Shown: positions 33,482 to 42,139, numbered from the stretch's first letter. The stretch: DNA of 64,000 nucleotides from Bradyrhizobium mercantei (GCF_001982635.1 NZ_MKFI01000007.1:186001-250000), one strand, 5' to 3'. The notes: generated from the letters alone by a model not told the origin. Numbers and translations: made by a program.

Positions 33482-33979
33482 ATGAGACTGGGAATGGGAA
33501 TGGCACTGGCCCGATTGACGATCCTCGCATGTTCATTGTCGCTGGCCGCATCGGCCGCGTCGGCCGCGCCTGCGACCATTTCGGGCTCGGTCGCGCTGGC
33601 GCTCGCCGGCGTGGTGGCGCCCTATTCGCAATTGCCGGCCAAGGAGAAGAAGGCGGTTGCCGCGTTCTTCAACGGTGACAGCCATGTCCCCATCACCAAA
33701 AAGATCACCGTCATCGCAGACAAGGTCGTCTGCCGCGCCAGCAATGTCGACATCACCTCGCGCTCCTGCGAGCTGAGCTTCGGCAGCAAGACGCGCACCG
33801 TGAAGGGCAGCACAGCCAACGCGATCTACGCCACCGTGGCGCTGGCCGGCGTGCCCGGCGACGGCGCCGCCGGTACGATCTACGAGGCGCTGTCGAAACT
33901 GTCCTGCACGCTCGACCCCAAGGTGATCGAGGACAAGGCCGGCGGCGGCGCCGACTGCGGCTTCGAGCCGGGCAACTAA
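33482..33979 (+). CDS. Secreted protein of unknown function
   Basis: A 165-residue protein with a signal peptide (hydrophobic LARLTILACSLSLAASAASA, cleaved before APATISG). The mature part is small, with four Cys (VVCRAS, RSCELS, LSCTLD, ADCGFE) that could make two disulfides. No family was recognised. The ATG at 33482 is chosen because AGGAG lies 6 bp upstream; an ATG 6 bp earlier would be too close. A repeat element follows the stop by 1 bp. Confidence 0.75.
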   Translation: MRLGMGMALARLTILACSLSLAASAASAAPATISGSVALALAGVVAPYSQLPAKEKKAVAAFFNGDSHVPITKKITVIADKVVCRASNVDITSRSCELSFGSKTRTVKGSTANAIYATVALAGVPGDGAAGTIYEALSKLSCTLDPKVIEDKAGGGADCGFEPGN

Positions 33980-33980
33980 C

Positions 33981-34025
33981 GCATGATCCGGAAAAGTGCG
34001 AAGCGGTTTTCCGAGAAGATCATGC
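33981..34025. repeat. Palindromic repeat, GCATGATC...GATCATGC family, copy 3
   Basis: Begins GCATGATCCGGAAAAGTGCG and ends GAAGATCATGC. A further stem (GCGATGA at 34045 with TCATCGC at 34067) follows. It lies between convergent genes, as copy 2 does. Confidence 0.9.
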
Positions 34026-34076
34026 GCAAACGAGACTCTAAAGCGCGATGACGATTCAACCCGATCTCATCGCAAT

Positions 34077-34802
34077 TTAGCCCGCGCGCTCGATCTCCCG
34101 CACGGCGACGCCCAGCCTCGCAGCCACGCGGCGCGCAGTCGCTTCCCGTTGCGCCGTGATCGCGCGCGTCACCTCGCGCGTCCGCTGCAGGATTTCGGGC
34201 GGCGCGGTCTCCGGCGTGCCGCTGTTGAACGGCGGCTCCGGCGCATACACCATATAGAGCTGGATCGCCCGCGCGGCATCGTCGCCGCGCAGTTCGGCGG
34301 CGAGCCGCAATGCACCGTCGATGCCGGCGGTGACACCGGCGGCAAAGACATAGCTTCCGTCGACCACCACGCGCGCGTCGACGGGTGTGGCGCCGAAGAA
34401 CGGCAGCAGATGAAACGACGCCCAATGCGTCGTTGCCCTGCGCCCCTTCAACAGGCCGGCCGCGCCGCAGATCAGGGCGCCGGTACAGACCGAGAAGATG
34501 CGGCACGCGCCCGCCGCTTGCCGGTTGATCCAGCCGAGCACCTCGGCATCCTCCATCAGCGCCTCCTGACCGAAGCCGCCCGGCACATGCAGCACATCGA
34601 GCGGCGGCGCCTCGGCCAGCGTGGCGTCCGGCGTCAGTCGCAATCCCTTGATGTCGCGCACCGGCTCCATGGTCTTGCCGTAGATGCGGTAGGTCGAATT
34701 CGGAATCCGCGACAGCACTTCGAATGGACCGGTCAAGTCGATTTGATCGACGCCTTCGAACAGCAGCGATCCGATCCGTAAGTGGACATCATGAGCAATC
34801 AT
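34077..34802 (-). CDS. DJ-1/PfpI-family protein, isonitrile hydratase-like
   Basis: A 241-residue DJ-1 superfamily enzyme. LLFEGVDQIDLTGPFEVLSR at the N-terminus, VLHVPGGFGQEALM, and the nucleophile elbow IFSVCTGALICGAAGLLKGR with RATTHW after it closely match isonitrile hydratase (InhA). It may hydrate isonitriles to formamides, or act on another carbonyl compound. The start at 34802 follows AAGGGAAA. It diverges from the GlxA-type regulator with only 28 bp between the start codons, so the latter probably controls it. Confidence 0.88.
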   Translation of the reverse strand: MIAHDVHLRIGSLLFEGVDQIDLTGPFEVLSRIPNSTYRIYGKTMEPVRDIKGLRLTPDATLAEAPPLDVLHVPGGFGQEALMEDAEVLGWINRQAAGACRIFSVCTGALICGAAGLLKGRRATTHWASFHLLPFFGATPVDARVVVDGSYVFAAGVTAGIDGALRLAAELRGDDAARAIQLYMVYAPEPPFNSGTPETAPPEILQRTREVTRAITAQREATARRVAARLGVAVREIERAG

Positions 34803-34830
34803 CGAATTTCCCTTGAGGTTTCGTTGCGCT

Positions 34831-35862
34831 ATGGACAAAGCGAATCTAGCGCGGCACGTTTCGGCGATGACGCCAAAGCCCCCACGTTCTCCGCCAAATC
34901 GCCGCCGCCTGATCGAAGTGCTGGCCTATCCGGCGGTGCAGTTGCTCGACGTCACGGGACCGTTGCAGGTGTTCGCGTCCGCCAATGCACTGATGGCCAA
35001 GGCCGGCAACGCGGAGCCCTACGAGGTCCGCGTCGTCGCCAAGGACGGCCCGACGATCCAGGCATCGGCCGGCGTCGGGCTCGCGGTCAATCCATTGCCC
35101 GCGATCGGCAGCGCGGTCGACACGCTGATCATTCCGGGCGGCGACGGCGTCAATGCCGCGGCGGAAGATGACGTCCTGGTCGACTGGGTGCGCGGACGTG
35201 CGGGTGACGCGCGCCGCACCGCATCGGTCTGCACCGGCGCGTTCCTGCTCGCCGCATCGGGCGCCCTCGATGGCCGTCGCGCCGTCACCCATTGGGGATT
35301 TTGGGAGGAGCTCGCCGAGCGCTTTCCCGATGTCCGCGTCGAGTCCGATCCGATCTTCGTGCGCGACGGATCGATCTGGACCTCGGCCGGCGTCACCTCC
35401 GGCATCGATCTCGCATTGGCGCTGCTGGAGGAGGATCTCGGCCGTGCTGCGGCGCTAGCCGTCGCCCGCTATCTCGTGGTGTTCTTCAAGCGGCCGGGCG
35501 GGCAAGCGCAATTCAGCGAGATCCTGTCGCTGCAGGCAACCGACGACAGGTTCAGCGCGCTGCATGACTGGATCAGCAGCCATCTGGCCGACGACCTCTC
35601 GCTTCCGACGCTGGCAAAGCAGGCCGGCATGAGCGAGCGCAGCTTCAGCCGGCATTATGCCGAAGCAACCGGGCTGACGCCGGCGCGCGCGATCGAGCGG
35701 CTCAGGGTCGAGGGCGCACGGCACCTGCTCTCGGAGACGCGGCTGCCGATCAAGCGGATCTCACAGCGCTGCGGTTTCGGAACCGAGGAGACCATGCGCC
35801 GCAGCTTCCTGCGCTTGCTGTCGACCACGCCGCAGGACTACCGCGCCAGATTTGCGGGCTAG
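34831..35862 (+). CDS. GlxA-family transcriptional regulator (DJ-1 domain + AraC HTH)
   Basis: A 343-residue regulator. The N-terminal DJ-1/PfpI-like sensor (LAYPAVQLLDVTGPLQVFAS, LIIPGGDGVNAA, SVCTGAFLLAASGALDGR) is followed by an AraC-type C-terminal domain with two helix-turn-helix motifs (LSLPTLAKQAGMSERSFSRH and ISQRCGFGTEETMRRSFLRL). The start could be 34831 or 34867; neither has a good ribosome site. It diverges from the isonitrile hydratase-like gene, which shares the same sensor fold, and probably activates it. Confidence 0.9.
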   Translation: MDKANLARHVSAMTPKPPRSPPNRRRLIEVLAYPAVQLLDVTGPLQVFASANALMAKAGNAEPYEVRVVAKDGPTIQASAGVGLAVNPLPAIGSAVDTLIIPGGDGVNAAAEDDVLVDWVRGRAGDARRTASVCTGAFLLAASGALDGRRAVTHWGFWEELAERFPDVRVESDPIFVRDGSIWTSAGVTSGIDLALALLEEDLGRAAALAVARYLVVFFKRPGGQAQFSEILSLQATDDRFSALHDWISSHLADDLSLPTLAKQAGMSERSFSRHYAEATGLTPARAIERLRVEGARHLLSETRLPIKRISQRCGFGTEETMRRSFLRLLSTTPQDYRARFAG

Positions 35863-35976
35863 GTTGTGAACCCATAAGGCAGAAATGACGCGATGGTAGA
35901 AAGCGATCATCCTGTATTGTAGCGTTGCCAATGAAGCAGCGGAGTGAATCGGTTCTGCTGCCAAAGGAAACCGCGA

Positions 35977-36840
35977 ATGTCGTATCAGGATGATGTCAGG
36001 ATCGTTCACAGGCGGACGCCAGAATCCGCAGCGATGGTAGCGGAGACCAAGCGGGCAATGGCGATAACGGCCAAGATCAATCGCTTGACGTTCGACGATG
36101 CGGACGAAGTCCGGGCCTTGTTCAGCGAGCTTATCGGCAAGAAAGTCGATGATCGCTTCTTATTGATCCCACCATTCTACGCGACAGGTGGGAACGAAAC
36201 CCGCGTCGGGCGCAACGTCTTCATCAATCAGAACTGCACACTGTATGACCTCGGTGGAATCACCATAGCGGACGACGTGATGATTGGACCGAACGTGAGC
36301 ATCATCACGTCAGGCCATCCGCTCGACCCTTCCCAACGCCGGTCCGTTGCGGCGAAGCCCATCGTGATTGAGAGGAACGTCTGGATTGCAGCCGGCGCAA
36401 CGATCATCGGCGGGGTTACCGTCGGCGAGAACTCAGTCGTCGCTGCAGGCTCGGTAGTTACTAAGGACGTGCCCCCGAATACGCTTACGGGAGGTAATCC
36501 GTCGCGGGTCATTCGCACGGTTAGCGCCTGGGCAATTCAGCTCTGGAGAAGCCTTGCTTCAGCAAGCGTCTCTATCGCGAGCGGAACCTGGTCGAGCGCT
36601 TCTTCTCCAAGCTCAAGCACTTTCGTCGCGTTGCCACACGCTACGACAAACTCGCCGGCAACTTCCTCGCCATGGTCCAGCTCGCTTCAATGCGGCTCTG
36701 GCTGCGCGCCTATGAGTCTACGACCTAGAAGGAAGGCGCACGCCGGCCGATGGCCGGCGTGCAGTGTTGATGTTCACCCATTCCAGGCATGCTCCTGCAA
36801 CCCTGCCTCCAGCGGCGGATTGGTCACGCTGCCGGTGTAA
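35977..36840 (+). CDS. Sugar O-acetyltransferase (NodL/LacA/Maa type) with a foreign C-terminal tail
   Basis: The first about 185 residues are a normal left-handed beta-helix O-acetyltransferase: FFEL-type helical start (ALFSELIGKKVDDRFLLIPP), GRNVFINQNCTLYDLGGITI, the catalytic His in IITSGHPLDP, and VVAAGSVVTKDVPPNTLTGG. After NPSRVIRTV the frame continues for about 100 residues of Ser/Pro-rich sequence that is an out-of-frame reading of a transposase remnant and then antisense to the next gene. The native end was probably near 36520. GC is visibly lower than in the neighbours, suggesting transfer. RBS AAAGGAA precedes 35977. Confidence 0.8.
   Translation: MSYQDDVRIVHRRTPESAAMVAETKRAMAITAKINRLTFDDADEVRALFSELIGKKVDDRFLLIPPFYATGGNETRVGRNVFINQNCTLYDLGGITIADDVMIGPNVSIITSGHPLDPSQRRSVAAKPIVIERNVWIAAGATIIGGVTVGENSVVAAGSVVTKDVPPNTLTGGNPSRVIRTVSAWAIQLWRSLASASVSIASGTWSSASSPSSSTFVALPHATTNSPATSSPWSSSLQCGSGCAPMSLRPRRKAHAGRWPACSVDVHPFQACSCNPASSGGLVTLPV
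36525..36728 (+). pseudogene. 3' remnant of an IS5-family-like transposase gene
   Basis: In one frame this reads PCFSKRLYRERNLVERFFSK followed by LKHFRRVATRYDKLAGNF and ends LRAYESTT before a TAG. The pattern is the C-terminus of IS5-group (DDE) transposases, with the catalytic Glu helix. The upstream part of the gene and the inverted repeats are absent. It overlaps the tail of the acetyltransferase frame. Confidence 0.8.
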
Positions 36841-37322
36841 TTCGTGATGGTCGACGCCGCCACGATGGTGATCACTTCAAGCACGAGGTCCTTGTAGAAC
36901 CCGGCCGCCAGGAAGCGCTCGACATCCTCTTCGTCGAGCCGGCCGCGCTTCTCGATCAGCGTCCTCGCCAGCATCGAGAGTGCGCCGAGTTGCTCGTTCG
37001 CGGGCGAGCGGCCGGCCCGCATCGCGTCGACATCGGCCGGATCGAGGCCCGCCTGCAGGCCGAGCGCGGAATGCAGCGCGACCGCCCAGGTGCAGCGATT
37101 GGTCACCGCGTCGGTGAGCAGCACGGTCTGGATCTGCTGCTCGGTGAAGCTGCCGCCGTGCACCTTGTCGAAGATGCCGATGAAGCTCTGGATCAGCACC
37201 GGTGACGTCGCCATCGTCGCCGCAAGGTTCGGGATCATGCCGAACCGCGCCTCCACCTCGCGCAGAGTCTGCTTTGAAGCTTCAGGGGCGGAGTCGAGCG
37301 TATGGACAGGAAAACGTGCCAT
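36774..37322 (-). CDS. AhpD/carboxymuconolactone decarboxylase-like protein with one active-site Cys
   Basis: A 182-residue helical protein of the AhpD/CMD superfamily, peroxidase-like. The usual CxxCxxxH motif reads RCTWAVALH, so the second Cys is Ala and a thiol-disulfide cycle like that of AhpD is not possible with this motif alone. RFGMIPNLAATMATSPVLIQ and TIVAASTITNYTGSVTNPP are also typical of the family. RBS AAAGGCAG precedes the start. Its 3' end overlaps the foreign tail of the acetyltransferase frame on the other strand. Confidence 0.87.
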   Translation of the reverse strand: MARFPVHTLDSAPEASKQTLREVEARFGMIPNLAATMATSPVLIQSFIGIFDKVHGGSFTEQQIQTVLLTDAVTNRCTWAVALHSALGLQAGLDPADVDAMRAGRSPANEQLGALSMLARTLIEKRGRLDEEDVERFLAAGFYKDLVLEVITIVAASTITNYTGSVTNPPLEAGLQEHAWNG

Positions 37323-37504
37323 TGGAACTGCCTTTCACTGTGGTGATTGAACCGGTGGCCGCGGACGCAACAGAGCTGTTGCGATCGAGGCGCGGGCGAC
37401 CGGGTTCGATGCAGGCTATCTAGCCGCGCGCCGACGCGCGCGTTCGCCAAACTCCCCACATTCCGCGCCACCGGCGGCGGCCGGGCTGTTCGCCCAAAAT
37501 TCCA

Positions 37505-38422
37505 TCACCCCCCGGCGCGGTCCTTCACCCGCCGCGTCACGATGCCGAGCAGGCGGCCGAGCGTGCCGCCGGCGGGACCCTTTTTGCGCGCCAGTGCGAG
37601 CGGTGCGACCAGGCCCGCGGCGCGATCGAGGCGGAGATAGGAGACGCCCGCGGTCTCCAGCCGCGCCATCGATTCCGGCACGATCGAAATCCCGAGCCCC
37701 GCCGCGACGAGGCTGAGCGTCGAGACCATCCGCGTCGCCTCCTGCGCCACTTTCGGGCTGAAGCCTGCCGCCCGGCAGGCCGCGATGATGCTGTCGTAGA
37801 GGCCCGGCCCGGTCGGGCGGCGGTAGAGGATCAGCGGCTCGCCGGCGAGCGAGGCCAGTGCGATCCGCCGCCGGGTGTCCTTGCGGGCGCGCGGATGATG
37901 ATCGGGCAACGCCACCAGCATCTCCTCGTCGAGCAGGTGCGTGATCGTCAGATTCTCCAGCCGCTCGCTCGGCGAACGCACGAACGCGGCATCGAGCCGG
38001 TCGGCCTCGACGGCCTCGATCAATTCGCCTGTCGAGGCCTCTTCCAGCGACAGCCGGATCGCCGGCGCGCGCTCGCGCATTTCACGCATCACGCCGGTGA
38101 CGAAGGGATGGAAGGCGGCCGATGAGGTGAAGCCGATCGCAAGCTGGCCCTCCTGGCCGCGGCTGGCGCGGCGCGCGGCTTCCACGGCAAGCTCGGTGTC
38201 GCGCAGGATCGCGCGCGCCTTGCCGACGAAGGCGCGGCCGGCGGCGGTCAGCTCGACCCCGCGCGGCTGGCGGCGGAACAGCGGCGCGCCGATCGCGGCC
38301 TCCAGCGCCCGGATCTGCTGGCTCAGCGGCGGCTGCTGGATGCCGAGCCGCGCCGCGGCGCGGGTGATGTGGCCTTCCTCGGCGACGGCGACGGCATAGC
38401 GGAGATGGCGCAGCTCGATCAT
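37505..38422 (-). CDS. LysR-family transcriptional regulator
   Basis: A 305-residue LysR with an N-terminal winged helix (AEEGHITRAAARLGIQQPPL, SQQIRALEAAIGAPLFRRQP) and a periplasmic-binding-like C-domain (LAIGFTSSAAFHPFVTGVMR). The close match around residues 1-65 to BenM/CatR-type regulators suggests an aromatic or oxidant effector, but the divergent chromate-transporter genes are the likely targets here. An inverted repeat ATCCAT-N5-ATGGAT lies just before its start. Confidence 0.92.
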   Translation of the reverse strand: MIELRHLRYAVAVAEEGHITRAAARLGIQQPPLSQQIRALEAAIGAPLFRRQPRGVELTAAGRAFVGKARAILRDTELAVEAARRASRGQEGQLAIGFTSSAAFHPFVTGVMREMRERAPAIRLSLEEASTGELIEAVEADRLDAAFVRSPSERLENLTITHLLDEEMLVALPDHHPRARKDTRRRIALASLAGEPLILYRRPTGPGLYDSIIAACRAAGFSPKVAQEATRMVSTLSLVAAGLGISIVPESMARLETAGVSYLRLDRAAGLVAPLALARKKGPAGGTLGRLLGIVTRRVKDRAGG

Positions 38423-38429
38423 CGGGGCG

Positions 38430-38446
38430 ATCCATATGTAATGGAT
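38430..38446. promoter_or_regulatory. LysR-box candidate ATCCAT-N5-ATGGAT
   Basis: Perfect 6-bp arms 8 bp from the LysR ATG. A further ATCCAT occurs at about 38461, giving alternative pairings. It probably controls both the LysR gene and the chromate transporter pair. Confidence 0.6.
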
Positions 38447-38536
38447 ATGCTAATTCCATGATCCATATATTTGATATTTGGAGCATCGCAAACTAGGTTC
38501 GGATCGAACACGACAAGAAACGGAGCCGATGCGGCG

Positions 38537-39103
38537 ATGGACGCAGCACCCGCCACCCTCACCACCAAGCACGAGGCACCTGATGTCGGCGAGCTGTTCA
38601 CGGGTTTCTTCATCCTCGGATTGACCGGCTTCGGCGGCGTGCTGCCGCTGGCGCGCCACATGATGGTGGAGAAGCGCGGCTGGCTCTCCAGTGCCGAGTT
38701 CACCGACCTGCTCGGGCTCTGCCAGTTCCTGCCCGGCGGCAACATCATCAACATGTCGGTCGCGGTCGGTTTGAAGTTTCGCGGCATTCCCGGCGCGCTG
38801 GCGTCGATCCTCGGCCTGATCGCGGTGCCGACCGCGGTCGTGATCGGGCTCGGCGTGATCTACAGCCAATTCGCCAACGACCCCGTGGTGCGCCATCTGT
38901 TCGGCGGGCTTGCCGCCGCCGCGGCCGGGCTGCTGATCTCCACCGCGATCAAGATCGCCTGGCCGCTGCGGCGCGATGTCGTCGGCCTGTTGATCGTCAC
39001 GCTCGGCGTGCTGGCGATCGCGGTGTTGCGGCTGCCGCTGCTGCCGACGCTGCTGACGCTGGCGCCGCTCAGCATCTTCCTCAGGTCGAGGCAGGCGTCA
39101 TGA
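38537..39103 (+). CDS. Short-chain chromate transporter subunit 1
   Basis: A 188-residue half-ChrA protein (SCHR) with about five or six helices. The signature LFTGFFILGLTGFGGVLPLA near residue 22 and FTDLLGLCQFLPGGNIINMS near 60 are the two conserved ChrA motifs. It works with the next gene product as a heterodimeric CHR chromate/sulfate antiporter. The start at 38537 is internal to a longer open frame whose first 22 residues are not conserved. Its stop overlaps the second gene by 4 bp. Confidence 0.9.
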   Translation: MDAAPATLTTKHEAPDVGELFTGFFILGLTGFGGVLPLARHMMVEKRGWLSSAEFTDLLGLCQFLPGGNIINMSVAVGLKFRGIPGALASILGLIAVPTAVVIGLGVIYSQFANDPVVRHLFGGLAAAAAGLLISTAIKIAWPLRRDVVGLLIVTLGVLAIAVLRLPLLPTLLTLAPLSIFLRSRQAS

Positions 39104-39630
39104 CCGCAACCCTCGTCACGCTCGCACTGATCTTCGCCGAACTCTCGCTGCTCGCTTTCGGCGGCGGCAACACCATCCTGCCGGAGATGCAGCGCCAGGT
39201 GGTCGACGTCCATCACTGGATGAGCGCCCAGGAATTCGGCGCGCTGTTCGCGCTGGCGCAGGCCGCACCCGGACCGAACATGATGGTGGTGCCGCTGGTC
39301 GGCTGGCATGTCGCGGGCTTCTCGGGCGTGCTGGTGACCTCGCTCGCCAAGTTCGGGCCGTCGTCGCTGGTCACCGGCTTCGCGCTGCAACTCTGGGAAC
39401 GCTTCAAGGACCGGCCGTGGCGGAAGACCGTGCAGGCCGGGCTCGTTCCGGTCACCGCCGGCCTCGTCGCCGCCAGCGCCATCGTCATCACCCACACGTC
39501 CGTCTCGAGCTGGGGCACCATCCTGATCGCAGCCGGCGTCGCGATCGCGACCACCACGACCCGCATCCATCCGCTGCTCGCGCTCGCCGCCGGTGCCGTG
39601 CTCGGCCTGTCCGGCATCGGCCAGCCGTGA
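39100..39630 (+). CDS. Short-chain chromate transporter subunit 2
   Basis: A 176-residue second half of the paired chromate transporter. It has FAELSLLAFGGGNTILPEMQ near residue 10 and ALFALAQAAPGPNMMVVPLV near 45, the same two motifs in variant form. The ATGA overlap at 39100 shows translational coupling with subunit 1. Expression is presumably set by the divergent LysR gene. Confidence 0.9.
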   Translation: MTATLVTLALIFAELSLLAFGGGNTILPEMQRQVVDVHHWMSAQEFGALFALAQAAPGPNMMVVPLVGWHVAGFSGVLVTSLAKFGPSSLVTGFALQLWERFKDRPWRKTVQAGLVPVTAGLVAASAIVITHTSVSSWGTILIAAGVAIATTTTRIHPLLALAAGAVLGLSGIGQP

Positions 39631-39901
39631 CGCGCGACGCATGCGCGCTTTCGCCGCAATGGATGCGGCGTCGCGAGCCGCTATGTTGATGGTGCCATGA
39701 TCGACATGTTGAGCATCGACACCCGAATTGCGCGCCTCGGCTTGCGCGCCGGACGTCTGCACGCAGGCAATTAGCCGGCCGGCGATCGCGCGCCGTCCGG
39801 ATTCTCGACATCACCCAAATCATTTCAGCCCGTCGCGTCGCGCGAGACCTCCGCGCGCCGGCATTTGCCGCGTCTTCGATCAACAGCAAGGTCAAGTCAT
39901 C

Positions 39902-40321
39902 ATGACCCGACACATTCAGAACAGTTTTGCCGCCCCGGCATTGCCGCCGATCGTGATCACCGCGAGCGAAGCGCATCGCCTCAGCGCGCTGGCCGATTCC
40001 AGCATGGCGGTGTTTCCCCGCGTGGCCCAGTTCCTCGCGCGCGAGACCGACCGGGCGCAGGTCGTCGCCGACGACGCCGACCTGCATGACGTGGTCCGCA
40101 TGGGCTCGCTCGTGCGCTACCGCGACGACGAGACCGGCGACGTCAGGGAAGTCGTGCTGGTGTATCCACACGAAGCGGACATCGCGCTGCGCCGCATCTC
40201 GGTGCTGACGCCGGTCGGCGCCGCGCTGATCGGATTGTCGGTGGGACAGACGATCGATTTTGAGACGCCGAGCCACCAGACCCGCGCGGTGACGATCCTT
40301 GCCGTGACGCATCAGGGTTAG
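39902..40321 (+). CDS. rnk: Nucleoside diphosphate kinase regulator (Rnk/GreA C-domain family)
   Basis: A 139-residue protein. The GreA-like C-terminal domain VRMGSLVRYRDDETGDVREV, then LVYPHEADIALRRISVLTPV and GAALIGLSVGQTIDFETP, matches Rnk. The short N-terminal helix (PPIVITASEAHRLSAL) lacks the full GreA coiled coil, so it binds RNA polymerase without strong cleavage activity. AAGG precedes the ATG at 39902. The 270 bp upstream are non-coding. Confidence 0.88.
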   Translation: MTRHIQNSFAAPALPPIVITASEAHRLSALADSSMAVFPRVAQFLARETDRAQVVADDADLHDVVRMGSLVRYRDDETGDVREVVLVYPHEADIALRRISVLTPVGAALIGLSVGQTIDFETPSHQTRAVTILAVTHQG

Positions 40322-40376
40322 CAGCGCGGCCTCGCGATCCTCGACACGAACGGCGTAAGGGAGCCACCAGCGGACG

Positions 40377-40541
40377 GGCTCCCTCCCCCCTTGCGGGGGA
40401 GGGTTGGGGAGAGGGGTGTCACACGGCGAACTCTTTCAATTTGAAGGACGCGACCAGCGTTGCGATAGCGGGCACACAGATCCATCATCTCGCCCGGAGC
40501 CACCCCTCTCCCCACCCTCCCCCGCAAGGGGGGAGGGAGCC
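40377..40541. repeat. Long inverted repeat with 41-42-bp arms
   Basis: The arm at 40377-40418 (GGCTCCCTCCCCCCTTGCGG...) is repeated as its reverse complement at 40501-40541 with a single one-base difference. The 82 bp between hold no gene. It belongs to the family of elements at 4062, 30687 and 32021 but is much larger. Confidence 0.85.
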
Positions 40542-40613
40542 TGACGAGTTTGCTCACCTCACGAAAGTAGGTCGCGATATGCGTGCGCTATGCGAACGCT
40601 CGCCGACCGCACC

Positions 40614-40811
40614 TCACGCCGCCAGGTGGCAGCCCTGCCCCATCTCCAGCCCGTGCCTGCGCCCGCGGGCGATGCCCTCGGCGATCGCTTTCACGACGAG
40701 TTCGGCATCGTCGGGCGAGAGGTGGTCGAGCGGCTGCCACGCCCGCAGGATGTCGCGGGCGCGATCGAGGTCCCCATAAATTCCCAAGGGAAGAAGCGGC
40801 TTGATCGACAT
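40614..40811 (-). CDS. Small conserved hypothetical protein of 65 residues
   Basis: Sequence reads MSIKPLLPLGIYGDLDRARD, then ILRAWQPLDHLSPDDAELVV and a C-terminus GRRHGLEMGQGCHLAA. It appears helical and soluble; no family was recognised. A GGGAGCC ribosome site precedes the ATG at 40811. It stands alone after the long inverted repeat. Confidence 0.55.
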   Translation of the reverse strand: MSIKPLLPLGIYGDLDRARDILRAWQPLDHLSPDDAELVVKAIAEGIARGRRHGLEMGQGCHLAA

Positions 40812-40952
40812 GTCGGTGGCTCCCAACCGCAAATCTGGCGCGAGCCTATCCCAGCGGGACAGGCCGAGCCATGCGTTCGAGAGCTGCGATAGCGTGTTTC
40901 GCTGATCGCCGATGCATGGCGAGGGCGCGTGCCGCCCCCGCCATCAACGTGG

Positions 40953-42017
40953 CTACTCCGCGCCGGAGCCGCCCTGCACGATCTTCTCGTTCAGCTTCTG
41001 ATCGACGGTCTCGACAGTGCGATCGATCTCGGCGCTGGGGTTACCGAGCTGATGCGAGATCAGCTTCACCAGGAGGTCGACGCGTTCGATGAACGGCGCG
41101 CCGGCCGCGACCGCGCGGGCCGCCGATGACGGCTTGAGCAGGCTTTCCGCCGCCTTGGCGTATTTCGCGAACGGCACCTGATCGGCCGGGTCGGCGCCGA
41201 GCTTGCGCGCAATGCCGTCGACATGGTCATAGATCGCCTGCGAGCGCGAGAGATCGCTGTGCACGGCATCGCGGATCGATTGCGGCTCGGTCGGCGTGAT
41301 GCAGCGATAATTGCCGGTCAGCAGCATCGACCACTTGGCGAGCGGCACGAACAGCGACGAGAACACTTTCAGCTTCACCGGCACGTCCTGGCCGTCGAGC
41401 GTCACCGCATCGATGTCGGCTTCAAGCTCGCGCAGCACCTTGTTGTGCTTGTCGTCGGCGAAGGCGGAGGCCTTGAAGTTGGTCGGCAGGCCGACATGCA
41501 GCACGTTGGCCTTCTCCTCCGGCGGACGGAACGCCTGCGGATCCGGCGAGCACAGCGTCACCAGGCCCGGCTCGAAGCGCTCCCACACCTGCGCGTTGGT
41601 GTAGGCCTCCTCGAGGTCCATGCCGGCGAGCGCGGGAATCCGCTTCAGATAGGGCAGCGGCGGCATGTTCATGATCGACAGGCACGGCAGCTTCGCCGCC
41701 GCGATCTTGATCATCAGCACGCGCACCGTGTGGTTGGTGTATTGCGGCTCCTGCATGGCGAGACCGACCATGTCGTAGCGCGACACGTCGACATCGGCGG
41801 GCGTCACGGCGTCGAGCTTGCCCGGCAGGTCGCGCGAGAAGATCGAGCGATGCTCCTTCTCGTCGCGCAGCTTGATGCGGACCTCGGTGCCCTCGCGGTT
41901 GATCAGGTCGGCAGTGTTCTTGCGGCACACCAGCGAGACGTTGTGACCCGCCATCAAGAGCTTGGTCCCCAGCAGCGAGCCGTAGGAAGCTCCAAGGATC
42001 AGAATGTTGCGCGCCAT
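40953..42017 (-). CDS. Ketopantoate reductase (ApbA/PanE)-like protein
   Basis: A 354-residue protein. The N-terminal dinucleotide site ILILGASYGSLLGTKLLMAG is a variant GxGxxG motif, and VGLAMQEPQYTNHTVRVLM gives the second strand region. The C-terminal helical domain carries a Lys in FVPLAKWSMLLTGNYRCITP, which probably matches the catalytic Lys. It is longer than true PanE (about 300) and GxSxxA replaces GxGxxG, so another oxo-acid is likely the substrate. RBS GGAGAGC precedes the start. It diverges from the tandem TetR gene. Confidence 0.82.
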   Translation of the reverse strand: MARNILILGASYGSLLGTKLLMAGHNVSLVCRKNTADLINREGTEVRIKLRDEKEHRSIFSRDLPGKLDAVTPADVDVSRYDMVGLAMQEPQYTNHTVRVLMIKIAAAKLPCLSIMNMPPLPYLKRIPALAGMDLEEAYTNAQVWERFEPGLVTLCSPDPQAFRPPEEKANVLHVGLPTNFKASAFADDKHNKVLRELEADIDAVTLDGQDVPVKLKVFSSLFVPLAKWSMLLTGNYRCITPTEPQSIRDAVHSDLSRSQAIYDHVDGIARKLGADPADQVPFAKYAKAAESLLKPSSAARAVAAGAPFIERVDLLVKLISHQLGNPSAEIDRTVETVDQKLNEKIVQGGSGAE

Positions 42018-42139
42018 GCTCTCTCCAAAAGACTGCTGGTGTATGGTATGCCACCGTCTATCGCAGATCGACAAGCGGCTGCCAAGGGGATTATCTCGGG
42101 TGCGGAATTTCGTTCCGCGATCAGGAAGGGCATTCGAGC

